Positions 1-8,872 of a stretch of 64,000 nucleotides of DNA are shown piece by piece. How positions within the stretch are numbered: the stretch's first letter is position 1; each line of letters starts with the position of its first letter. The notes under the pieces are model-generated. The model did not search any database, had not been told where the DNA came from, and was given only the letters and a program-made list of their open reading frames with translations. Made by a program: the position numbers and the translations under genes. Source of the DNA: Bog-159 sp963738375 (GTDB taxonomy: Bacteria; Acidobacteriota; Terriglobia; Bryobacterales; Bryobacteraceae); the NCBI GenBank assembly GCA_963738375.1, contig CAVTWL010000004.1, positions 1,178,001 to 1,242,000 of the forward strand, given 5' to 3'.

Positions 1-1
1 C

Positions 2-262
2 GACGGTTCCCGGCCGCACTGGCCCGCGGAACACAACGACGACAACCTGCATCCCGGCCAGGCTGTCTCCTACGGCTTTGGATGGTTCCTCGACCCCTAC
101 GAGGGCCGCCCGCGCATGTGGCACACCGGCAGCACAATGGGATTCCGCACGGTGATCGAGCGCTTCACCGCCGAAAAACTGACCATCGTTATCCTGTGCA
201 ACCGCACCGACCTCGATCCCGAAGCGCTGGCTGTCGCCGCTTCACGCGGACATAGCCGCTAG
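2..262 (+). CDS. C-terminal end of a beta-lactamase-like serine hydrolase (partial)
   Basis: This is the last 86 codons of a gene entering from the left edge. The visible protein carries YGFGW and then WHTGSTMGFRT. That pairing is typical of the C-terminal half of class C beta-lactamase/PBP-like serine hydrolases, where HTG takes the place of the KTG triad lining the active site. The upstream SxxK nucleophile region is outside the window, so neither activity nor export can be judged. The final strand (LTIVILCNRTD) fits the end of that fold. The next gene is on the opposite strand and the two are convergent. Family assignment is good; substrate is unknown. Confidence 0.75.
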   Translation, partial: DGSRPHWPAEHNDDNLHPGQAVSYGFGWFLDPYEGRPRMWHTGSTMGFRTVIERFTAEKLTIVILCNRTDLDPEALAVAASRGHSR

Positions 263-273
263 TTTCGCGCCGC

Positions 274-2983
274 TCACATCCCCTTCACCACGACTTCCGT
301 CGCCAGAACGTCGTAATTCGCATTCAGCAGGACGCGCTTCGGCTTCTTCGGCAGCCGTAGCTTCACTTCGTTGGAAGTCGTGTTTCCCGCCAGCGCAACC
401 TCCCCTGCCCGCACCACATGCCCGTCGAAGTCGAAGTAAAGCGGCACTGCCATCGCAAAGCTCGATGAAACTCCGCTCTGTGTCACCTTGGCGGCAAACA
501 AAAACTTCCCCTCCGCTTCGGGTGTCAGCGAGTATTCCATGCGATAGGCTGGTAACTCCGTCCCATACACCCATTCCCGAAAGAACCAGTCCATCGTTCC
601 GTTGTGTGCCAGGTCCATCCCCGGCTTCATGTGTTTTTCCACGATCGCCTTGAATTCTTCGGTCGATGCATTCTGGTTCAGATAAGTCTTCACGAAATCG
701 TGCATCATGGCGATGAAATCTTTGTCGCCGGTCTCGCGGTCATACATGAGGTACCGGAGCATATGCAGCACGAAACCGCCCTTTGGATACACCAGCCGGT
801 TATACGCGCCCTGCGTCTTGAACGTGTTCAGCCGGATCCCCATCCATAGCGGCCCGGCGTCGTCCGGCCGGATGCCAAAGCTGTTCTTTTCCGTGATGGC
901 TTTCTGCGCCCGCTCCCAATACTTCAGAAACTTGCCCGATTTCGGCTCCGTCTGTTGCAGAAATACGCCCGCCGAGAAATCCGCGAAACCTTCGGAGAGC
1001 CACTGGTCGTGATACGACGCCCACCCCACCATGTGGCCCCACCATTGGTGCGCCACTTCGTGCGGCGTCACTTCCTGAATGAACTCCGCGAAGCGGAATG
1101 CCTGCCCGCCCATCATCATCCAGCGCTGTGTATCGTCCAGGAACGCGCTCACCGGCAGATACACCAGCGTCGGCCACGATTGCCCGAAATTGAACGCCGG
1201 CTGCTGCGTTATCGCGATTCGGCCGTATTCCGCATCGCCGAACCACGTGTTGTACAGACGAATCGCATTCTGCGCATCCACCATGGCACTCTCCGCCATT
1301 GCGCTCGGGCTCAGCGTCATATTTCGCGCGAATCGCCGCAGATAGTCCGGTGTCTCCGCCGTCGCGTAGGCTTCAATCTGATAATGTGTCACCGGATCGA
1401 TCACCGACTTCTTCTTGAACAGCCCGTAATTGAACCCCGCCACCGCCAGCGGCACATCCGACACCCAGTGGGACGCCGCATAGTCGTCTTCCTTCCACTC
1501 CTTTTCCAACTTCCCCACGCCGACGAGCGTGAACTGCTTCGGTACCTTGAATGTCAGATCATAAGTCGCGCGATCCGAGAAGGCATTCAAGCTCGGATAC
1601 CAGCTGGTGCGCGCACCGACCGAAAAATTGCCGTTGCCTTCTTTCTGAACCACCTTGTCGCCTTCGTATTCGATCCCGATGCTGTAACTCTTACCGGCCA
1701 CCAGCCCGTCCGGCATAATCACATAGAACGATCCATCTTCTTTCCGGCTCTCCTGAATGTAGGGGATCTCTTTCTCCAGGTAAGTCACCCGAGTAACCCG
1801 CAGCCGCGGCAATAACCCGAACCCGACGACCCGCGTGCCCGCCACCATCGCCTTCAACCGCACCGTGCAACTCGCCGATAAGTGATCGTTCTTGCCGATC
1901 GCGGTCTCGATGCGATAGTGCTCCGCCGCCACGGTGTGCCGGTTCTCCGTATTTCTCGCCGTCCCCGCCTTCCACTCCGCAGCGTAATGCGTCAGGTACC
2001 AGATGCCATCCTGCGTGCCGTTAGGATCGAAGTTGACCAACCCTACTTCCTCCGGCGATGGCAGATAAGGCATGGCTCCTCGCGGGTTGATCGCGAACCG
2101 CAAATCGGAATGCTTGTTGCCGTGAATAAACGCCCGGAACGATCCCCGCTCGTTCCGGTTATAAACCTCCCCCAAGATTTCTGCCTCGAAGTTCTCGATA
2201 TCTTCGTCCTGCAGCAGATATTCGAGAAAACTGCGCGGCGTCTCGGTTCGATGCCGCGCCCGGCCGCGGAATTCATGCCATGCGCCGACTCCCTGGGAAG
2301 CCTCGTCCGCCGCCTGTGCCTGCTTCCTGATTTCGTTGTAAGTATCGTCGGTGAACCATAACACCACCGAGCGGAATTCTTCGTCCACGGCCTGCTCACC
2401 CGATGCGCGCCGCATGGCGTTCGCTTCCCCCACCGTGGCGGCTTCCAGATGAAAGATACCTTGGCCGGTAAACACGCCCGCCACGACCGTGCCCATCACG
2501 GGCGGCGAGAAAGCTAAATTGTCCTGAAGTAAAACTGAATAACGCGTTGTCCCGCCGCAGCACCAGGTTAGTAACTCGCATCCCTGCGCCCGGACCCGCC
2601 CCGCGCAGGGCTACATAACTCGGATCCGAATTCGCCAATGACGACCGCTTGCCCGCTACTTCCACGGTAGTCTGTTCCACCGCGATCTTTAAAGCGAAGG
2701 CGACACTTACCGGCGCTTCGACTACTTCGATCGCTTTGGTGGTTTCTTCAAACCCGTCTCGCTGGACCGTGACCACGTACTTACCGGGCGATACGTCCGC
2801 AAAACTGAAATGTCCTTGATTATCCGTAAGTCCGTTGACCGCGAGGCCGGTATCCGCGCTTTTCAGAATCACCGCCGCGCCAGGAATGGCGGCACCGCTC
2901 GGATCCTGCACCACGCCATCGACGGAAGACGCGCTAAGAAGCAATGGAATTAGGAGGAGAAGGAAGACCAGTTTGGAGGCCAC
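274..2983 (-). CDS. Exported M1-family metallopeptidase with N-terminal carboxypeptidase-regulatory domain (one frameshift)
   Basis: The start at 2983 gives a hydrophobic signal peptide. A small beta-sandwich of the carboxypeptidase-regulatory type follows (DGVVQDPSGAAIPGA and later GKYVVTVQRDGFE). The frame breaks near 2509; deleting one base there joins SGQFSF to SPPVMGTVVAGVFTG and continues to the stop at 274. In the downstream part HEVAHQWWGH gives the HExxH zinc motif, and the third zinc ligand follows in SEGFADF, as expected of gluzincin M1 aminopeptidases. The merged length is about 900 residues. Known role of the family: zinc-dependent removal of N-terminal residues, here probably outside the cytoplasm. 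The two halves could instead be separate genes, but the first would then end in non-family sequence, so I prefer one broken gene. Confidence 0.8.
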
Positions 2984-3026
2984 GGATAATTGTACTCCTT
3001 TCGGCCCGACCTGCCTAAGCGAGTAA

Positions 3027-3847
3027 CTAAACCTTGGAGAACCGCCGCAGGGTGAAAGACTCCGGATTCATGTTCTCGCGCTCCAGGCGTTTCCAATCGT
3101 CGTTCACATGAATCAGCTTGCCGCTGATATGATTGGAGCGTTCCGAGGCCAAAAACAAAGCCAGTTGAATTTGTTTTTCGGGACTCATGCCGCCGGTCAG
3201 GCGCACGTTTTCCGCTTCCTCGATCTCTTTGCTGCCGGCCCGTTCGCCCGAGTGCATGATCTCGTCGGTCATGTGCGTGTAGGTGCCGCCGGGGCCATGC
3301 AGTTCACTTGCACGTTGAACTCGCGGACTTCTTCCGCCAGCGTCTCCACAAACCGCACCACGGCGGCCTTGGAAGCCGCATAAGCCGAGAATCGGGGCCG
3401 CGGCGACGCCGCCCCGCCGCCCCCGATCACGATGATCTTGCCCCGCCGCTTCTCGATCATCTGCGGCAGCACCGCCCGGCACGCATGCATCATGCCCATC
3501 AGGTTGGTCTCGACGGCTTCAGCCCAGGCGCGCGGTTTGACATCCACCAGCGGCCCGATGGGCCCTTGCATCGCCGCCGCCGCAATCAAGATCTGCACGC
3601 CGCCGAACACCGTCCGCATGCGTTCCACCGCCGCGGTCATCTGCTCGTAGTCGCGCACATCGGAGCGGATGCGCAGCGCCGCGCCGCCGGCGTGTTCGAT
3701 TTCCAGCTTCGCCAGATCCAGTTCGGCCTGGCTGCGCGCCAGCAATCCGATCCTCGCGCCTTCCGCCGCGAATCCGATCGCCAGCCGCTTTCCAATACCA
3801 CGGCCCGCCCCGGTAATCAGGACTGCCTGGTCTTTCAGTGGAAGCAC
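3027..3847 (-). CDS. Short-chain dehydrogenase/reductase (SDR), one frameshift
   Basis: This is an NAD(P)-dependent oxidoreductase of the classical SDR family. The N-terminal GAGRGIGKR is the dinucleotide-binding TGxxxGxG motif, and SAYAASK contains the catalytic YxxxK pair. The frame breaks near 3290. Restoring one G in a short G-run joins NCMAP to GGTYTHMTDE and carries the protein to the stop at 3027, giving about 273 residues, a normal SDR length. It starts with GTG immediately after the stop of the upstream gene, so it is probably the third gene of a minus-strand operon with the two membrane proteins. Substrate cannot be deduced. Confidence 0.75.
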
Positions 3848-3848
3848 C

Positions 3849-5321
3849 TTAGTTCTCCACTCGCGCGTCGAAGATCCCGGTCTCGACCCGCCCGCCGCGC
3901 TTTACCTGGACGTAAATGCGGTAATCGCCTGGCTTCGGGAAACCGTAGGGGAAGGATACTTCAGGCGGCAGCGCCATGGTCATGCCGGAATGATCCATGC
4001 CGGCCATGCCCGGCATCGCGGCCATCGCCGCGCCTCCGTCGCCCGCGTTCTGCGTCAGGCTCAGCGAAGCCATGGGCACCGATCCGGAAGGATGCACATG
4101 CGCGAACACGCTGCGATCGGCCGCCACAAATGCCGCGTGCCCCGGCATGCCCATGTAAAGCTCGGTATCCTGCGCCGGCTTGCCGTCCGCATCTTCGAGA
4201 CGGAACTTGAAAAACATGGCGCGCTTCGCATGCAGTGGACCGGGCTCGCGCTCCCAAACCATGCGCGTTCCGTCGGCCAGTTGCGCCACCGTCCGCTTCG
4301 GATCGGCCAGCGAGATCGGCGGACCGGCCCCACCCGCATCGTCGCCTTCCATCGGCTTGCCTGCCACTTCCGGCAGCGTAATCTCGCTCACCAGGGTTTC
4401 CGGTAAGCCGTCGGAATGCACGATGTCGCCATACAGCGCATACCTCCCAGCGGGCATCGCCGGCAGATCTTTGGTGAAGAGCCCCGACTCCACGCGATCG
4501 GGATGCAAGTGCCAAACCCGGTCCATCTCCGGCAAATTGATCGCATACAAGTGCATCAGGTGATTATGGTCCGGCACCAGGTCGTCTACTTTGCGCCACC
4601 GAGCCCAGCCTGGATCGGTCAGGTGCAGCTTCAGCGTCTCGCCGTTCTCCAGGGTTGGCGTCATGACCAGCGGCTTAAAAATATGAGTGTCGTAAACGCT
4701 GGCTTCGCTCTTCCACCACAAACCGCCCAGCGCCGCGAGGGCGATCACGAAAATCGCCGTCCCCGCCATGACCACCCGCGCGCGAGAGATCCGCTTGCGG
4801 TCCGGTTCCATGCCGGGCTCCAATTGCCCCTCCCGAACGCCTGCCCCGGCAATGCTCACCGCGCCCACCAACAGCACCAGACCCAGCACAGCCAGCACAA
4901 TCCCGGTCGGCGCCTGCATCGTCTTGGTGCTCGAAGACAACGCCGGAACCGGCACCGAAAGCTCGCCCTTGCCCTTCGGGCCTTCCGCCGTCACCCGGAC
5001 CTGCCACGATCCCGAAGTCATCATCCACAACGAACCCGTGAAGAACTGTGGATCTTCCTTGGATCGCTGCGCTAAATCGGCAATGGGAGCGAACTTCGCG
5101 CCAGGGCCGGTCAACGGAGTAGGCACGATGTGCACTACGTCTACATCGTTCGACTCGCTGCGCACTTCGATTTCCGATATCCCCGGAATCACCGAGGGTG
5201 TCCGGATGGTCACCAGCAAGTGGTAAGGGCCCGCCTGCCCTTCATAGAAGACATCGGGACTGCCGATGTGCGCGCAGGCGCACATCGCCGACAGCAGGAA
5301 CAAACCTAAAGTTTTGTACAT
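3849..5321 (-). CDS. Exported/membrane protein with Met/His-rich segment, YtkA/FixH-like
   Basis: A 490-residue protein with an N-terminal signal segment ending near ACAHIGSPDV and two further hydrophobic spans, around residues 140-163 and 187-207. The large C-terminal part has several His pairs (HNHLMHLYAINL, VWHLHPD, VFAHVHPSG) and a methionine-rich stretch MPGMAGMDHSGMTM. The beta-rich repeats resemble YtkA/FixH-like extracytoplasmic domains. Met/His clusters of this type often bind copper or other soft metals, but that is inference. It lies 4 bases after the 392-residue membrane protein upstream and overlaps nothing. The three genes 6504 to 3027 look co-transcribed. I would call it a putative metal-associated membrane protein of unknown function. 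Confidence 0.6.
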   Translation of the reverse strand: MYKTLGLFLLSAMCACAHIGSPDVFYEGQAGPYHLLVTIRTPSVIPGISEIEVRSESNDVDVVHIVPTPLTGPGAKFAPIADLAQRSKEDPQFFTGSLWMMTSGSWQVRVTAEGPKGKGELSVPVPALSSSTKTMQAPTGIVLAVLGLVLLVGAVSIAGAGVREGQLEPGMEPDRKRISRARVVMAGTAIFVIALAALGGLWWKSEASVYDTHIFKPLVMTPTLENGETLKLHLTDPGWARWRKVDDLVPDHNHLMHLYAINLPEMDRVWHLHPDRVESGLFTKDLPAMPAGRYALYGDIVHSDGLPETLVSEITLPEVAGKPMEGDDAGGAGPPISLADPKRTVAQLADGTRMVWEREPGPLHAKRAMFFKFRLEDADGKPAQDTELYMGMPGHAAFVAADRSVFAHVHPSGSVPMASLSLTQNAGDGGAAMAAMPGMAGMDHSGMTMALPPEVSFPYGFPKPGDYRIYVQVKRGGRVETGIFDARVEN

Positions 5322-5325
5322 GAAT

Positions 5326-6504
5326 TTACCGGCGTACTCGCCGCATCCAGTCGCCCCACGCGAATCCTAGCCGAATCGTCAGGGTTCCCAGAATCGCGGC
5401 CAGCGCCATCTCTTTCCAGAACAGCATCGCCGGATCGGGCGCCACGAAAATATGCCGCACGTTTACCTGAGTGGGCCGCGCGTTGTAATCGAAAATGTTG
5501 GTGTGGAAAAACCAATTCTGCGCGCCTGTCGAATTCAGGAATTCCGCGAACGGCCACTGCACCGCCAGCAGTACGCCCAGAAATACCAGAGCGGACACAG
5601 CGGCTTTCGTCCACAGATTCCACTGTTTGCTGCGCTCCCAGAACAGATCCAGTGCAAAGGCAGGCACGAACAGCAGCATCGGAAATTCCGGCGGCACGAA
5701 CTGAGTTACGTGATGATATACCGGGCCCAGTTTCGGCTCGGCGGCGAACAGCGGCAGAACCCAACCCATGCCTGCCCAGAAAAGCCAGTAAACGAAAGCC
5801 ACCGTGGTCGCCGCCCAGCGCTTCTCCGAAGCCCGCGCCACGCCGGCCAGCACCAGCGGCACGACCATGCAAACCACGCGATAGTAAATTCCGCTGTGCA
5901 TCAGGGCGTGCCAAGAAAACTCCATGATCATCAGCATCAGCCCGATCAGCACCACGCCGCCAATATACAGGAACAGCCAGTTCAGCTTGCTGCGGAACTC
6001 GTCCCGTGCGCGGTTCATCATCCCGAGGATCAACACCAGCGTTCCGGTATTTACCGCCAGGTTGCCCAGAATCAGCAGGACGTGCGGTGGGCTCAGGATC
6101 TTGACGTCCAACCCGTAGGCGCTGTGCCACCAATCGTCAAACGGCGCCGAGGTAAGCATGGCCACGCCGCCCCAGGCCGCGATGAACGCGCCCAGCGGCG
6201 CCTGGAATCCCCACATCTTGACCGAGGTGCTGCGAAGCTGCGAGAAATTCCCGAATGTCGTCGCCAGGATCAGGTAGCCGCACGAAAGTCCCGCTAATAC
6301 GCCGCACAGGTAGATCGCCATGTGCGCCGGCGTCCAGAAAGTATCGCGCCCTATCGACCGGTGCCACGAGATATCCCATTGGCCCCCGATCATGGCGGAA
6401 GTAACTCCAAAGACGGCGCACCAAACGTACCAAGGTACGCTTTGCACGGATTCGCGAACGGATGCGGCGGAAATAGACGAAATTGTGGTCGAAGTGGATG
6501 CCAT
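5326..6504 (-). CDS. Polytopic integral membrane protein, unknown function
   Basis: A 392-residue protein with about nine to ten hydrophobic segments and no recognisable enzyme signature. A conserved-looking start region has WYVWCAVFG and GGQWDISWHRSIG, followed by TPAHMAIYLCGV. Several His and Trp residues sit at the ends of the membrane spans (SWHRS, DDWWHSAYG, SWHALMHSG). Such residues could ligate heme or metal, but I cannot show that. It is the first gene of a tight minus-strand set with the Met/His-rich protein just downstream, so the two probably act together in the membrane. I do not recognise a named family. Confidence 0.65.
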   Translation of the reverse strand: MASTSTTISSISAASVRESVQSVPWYVWCAVFGVTSAMIGGQWDISWHRSIGRDTFWTPAHMAIYLCGVLAGLSCGYLILATTFGNFSQLRSTSVKMWGFQAPLGAFIAAWGGVAMLTSAPFDDWWHSAYGLDVKILSPPHVLLILGNLAVNTGTLVLILGMMNRARDEFRSKLNWLFLYIGGVVLIGLMLMIMEFSWHALMHSGIYYRVVCMVVPLVLAGVARASEKRWAATTVAFVYWLFWAGMGWVLPLFAAEPKLGPVYHHVTQFVPPEFPMLLFVPAFALDLFWERSKQWNLWTKAAVSALVFLGVLLAVQWPFAEFLNSTGAQNWFFHTNIFDYNARPTQVNVRHIFVAPDPAMLFWKEMALAAILGTLTIRLGFAWGDWMRRVRR

Positions 6505-6549
6505 CCCTGTCCCTCTGTACGCCTTTAATTATAGCTTTGTTGGTAGCGT

Positions 6550-7716
6550 TCAGTCGAGAGATCGGATCTCAGGGTACTGGGGCGATGCGAGTGTCAGCCG
6601 CTGCCGTCCCGGCCCCTTCAGATAAGTGTCGAAAAACCGCCGCAGACAGTAGCTGGTTACGGCCAGTTGCCGGCGGCCCTCGATCTTCAGTATGCGCACA
6701 AGCCGCAGCAAATTCATCACCGGGTGGCTCTTCAATAACGCGCCATCGTCGCTAAAGAGAAAGTGGTTCGCTCCTCGGATCATCACGCGCAGTCTTCCTT
6801 CCTCCGGCAAACCTTGGTAAATTGCTTGGATTCGCTTCGCCACGTCTCGCGCCTCCGGATCGGAACTGTCGATCTGATCGCTCAGCAGGAACATGAACGG
6901 CTGGCGCAGCCCATCCTTAACCACGCTGCCAAAAGGAATTCCGTCTATGTCCACCCCAGCCTTGCACCGCGCATCCTCCCGGCAGAATTGCGCGGCCGTG
7001 GCTCCGCCAAACGAATGGCCGAACACGCCCACCCGCGTCAGGTCCGCCTTTCCCGCAAAATGTGACGTTTGCCACCGGTCCAGCGTAAACGCGATGTCGC
7101 TGCCCCAAGCCGCCAGCAGTTCCTTCACGCACTGGTCCTTGTCCGCATTCGCCCTCTCGATGCACCGCTCCGGATTGTTCTCCGGCTGCCGTTCCATGAC
7201 TCGTCCATCGGGAAAAGCCACCACATTTGTCCGGTAGGGCGCGTCGAACCCCACGACGATGTAACCGTGGCTCGCCAGATCTTCCGCCAGGGTCGAATAA
7301 TGGACAACCTCCGCCGACGCTCCGCCGCGCAGAATCAGCAATGGATAGGACGGCTCCCGCGCCGATATCTGGGCATCGCGCAAGCTGTGCCCGCGCACCC
7401 GCGAGAGATCCCGCGTCAGCCAGGTGCTGTTGAAGTTGCCTCTATCCCGTTCGAGTGCCTGCCTCCACTTCGCAGGCATGTACTCGGCCGCCACCGCTCC
7501 CGCGCGCGCGTCCGCCGGATACCAGATCCACGCCAGCAGTTCGTGCCGCGCATCGCGCCACACCTCCACGGAGCGCCCCACCGCGTACGGCCCCGTCGGG
7601 GCTGGAAGTTCCGTCGCCGCTCGATGGTCCACCCACAGTGCCGTCGTCAAGCTCAGGGCTGCCGCCAAACCGAATGCCGCCAGAAGCACGAAAACCCGCC
7701 GGATCGTCTTCGCCAT
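6550..7716 (-). CDS. Alpha/beta hydrolase, platelet-activating-factor acetylhydrolase-like
   Basis: The chosen start at 7716 (MAKTIRRVFVLLAAFG) gives a signal-anchor; an earlier in-frame start only adds a non-family extension. The catalytic nucleophile is seen in GHSFGG, and the oxyanion-side strand in YPLLILRGG. Late in the protein GANHFLFSDD contains the likely catalytic His. Length (about 388 residues) and motif spacing fit the PAF-acetylhydrolase/dienelactone-hydrolase-like branch of secreted serine esterases. It is followed on the same strand by nothing obviously linked, and it stands 39 bases after the stop of the gene upstream in transcription only if read through from 7795. Substrate is unknown. 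Confidence 0.7.
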   Translation of the reverse strand: MAKTIRRVFVLLAAFGLAAALSLTTALWVDHRAATELPAPTGPYAVGRSVEVWRDARHELLAWIWYPADARAGAVAAEYMPAKWRQALERDRGNFNSTWLTRDLSRVRGHSLRDAQISAREPSYPLLILRGGASAEVVHYSTLAEDLASHGYIVVGFDAPYRTNVVAFPDGRVMERQPENNPERCIERANADKDQCVKELLAAWGSDIAFTLDRWQTSHFAGKADLTRVGVFGHSFGGATAAQFCREDARCKAGVDIDGIPFGSVVKDGLRQPFMFLLSDQIDSSDPEARDVAKRIQAIYQGLPEEGRLRVMIRGANHFLFSDDGALLKSHPVMNLLRLVRILKIEGRRQLAVTSYCLRRFFDTYLKGPGRQRLTLASPQYPEIRSLD

Positions 7717-7794
7717 AACAACAAGTACTTTACAGTATAAAGAAACGCACCGCAAGCCAAATAGGAACCCTTTCGCCGGACTTGCAACCCAGAT

Positions 7795-8859
7795 CTACGG
7801 ACCGGCCTCAAAACTAAGGTTCTGGCTGAAGAATGGCATTACGTAGTTCTGAAATCGGACGGCCACACCACTAGTGTGCGTTCCGTGATAAACCTCGAAG
7901 CGGTGTGCGATCCCGTAACTCTCCAGGATCTCGTGCAGTTTGGCCGCCCCCTCCTTCAAACGGTCCTGGTCGCCGACATCAATGGCGATAGCGCGATACT
8001 GGCGCAAATCGCCAATATACTGGTCGATGAAAGCCAGCGGAGCATTGGCCGTCCATTTGGCCACAATTTCTGGCTGGGCCACACCGTCCTTCACCGGCAA
8101 ATCCAGATATAGCGGAGGGTTCTTCGGATTGGGAGACCACGCCGCGGCGGAGGCTAATTGCGCCCGCGCGCCCCACGGCAGGCTCGCCGAATCCGCCGGC
8201 GTCTTCACTGCCGCCAGAGCCTTAGCCACTTCCGGATTGTTCGGCGGCGCGCCGCCTCCCATCGGCGCCAGGCAGCAGGGGCTCATGATGTAAACGCTGC
8301 CGAAGACATCGGCGTGCTTCATGCCTATACGTGTGGCGCCATACCCGCCCATGGAATGGCCGGCCAGTCCGCGGCTGGCGCGCTTCGCGATCGTTCTGTA
8401 GTGGGCATCCATGTAACCCACCAGGTCGCGCGCGATGAAATTTTCAAAATCGCCCGTCGTCGCCGAACTCGAATACATCGAGCCATTGTGCATGGTCTTG
8501 GAATCGGGCAGCACTACAATCATTTCCCGCGATCCCAAAGCAAACGCGCCCTCGATCGTGTCCGGCACATGGATTTCATGCGTCCATTGTTCCGCGCCGA
8601 TCGAGTAGCCGTGCAATGCGTACACCACGGGGTATCGCCGGCTTGTTTCCGATGCATAACTCGGCGGCAGGAAGACAATGGCCTCGCGCTCTACGGCATC
8701 GCCTTCCAGGTTTCCTTCGAGCGCCGCGCCGTGGACCTTGATCCGTTCCACCGTCGCGTGCTTAGCGGCGGAAATAACCGGCGGCACCTCCGTTTGTACC
8801 TGGGCTTGAACCTGCAATCCGAAAGCGGTAACCAGCATCGTCAAAAACAGCGGCTTCAT
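7795..8859 (-). CDS. Exported esterase of the esterase D/feruloyl-esterase-like family
   Basis: The start at 8859 follows an AAAGGA ribosome-binding site and gives a clear signal peptide (MKPLFLTMLVTAFGLQ, cleavage after QAQA-like residues). Longer in-frame starts have no family support. The serine nucleophile is in GLAGHSMGGYG. YPVVYALHGYS is the strand before the oxyanion hole, and YHGTHTSGVA may contribute the His. This layout is that of the esterase D/FrmB/XynZ-type hydrolases that act on acetyl or feruloyl esters of plant polysaccharides. It lies 13 bases downstream of the GH127 enzyme gene on the same strand, so a shared role in trimming plant cell-wall glycans is plausible. The precise substrate is not readable. 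Confidence 0.75.
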   Translation of the reverse strand: MKPLFLTMLVTAFGLQVQAQVQTEVPPVISAAKHATVERIKVHGAALEGNLEGDAVEREAIVFLPPSYASETSRRYPVVYALHGYSIGAEQWTHEIHVPDTIEGAFALGSREMIVVLPDSKTMHNGSMYSSSATTGDFENFIARDLVGYMDAHYRTIAKRASRGLAGHSMGGYGATRIGMKHADVFGSVYIMSPCCLAPMGGGAPPNNPEVAKALAAVKTPADSASLPWGARAQLASAAAWSPNPKNPPLYLDLPVKDGVAQPEIVAKWTANAPLAFIDQYIGDLRQYRAIAIDVGDQDRLKEGAAKLHEILESYGIAHRFEVYHGTHTSGVAVRFQNYVMPFFSQNLSFEAGP

Positions 8860-8872
8860 AAAGTAAGTCCTT

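Noticed and set aside
955..1815. 286-residue open frame opposite the M1 peptidase
   Set aside because: Arg/His-rich composition, no family features; antisense shadow of a high-GC gene.
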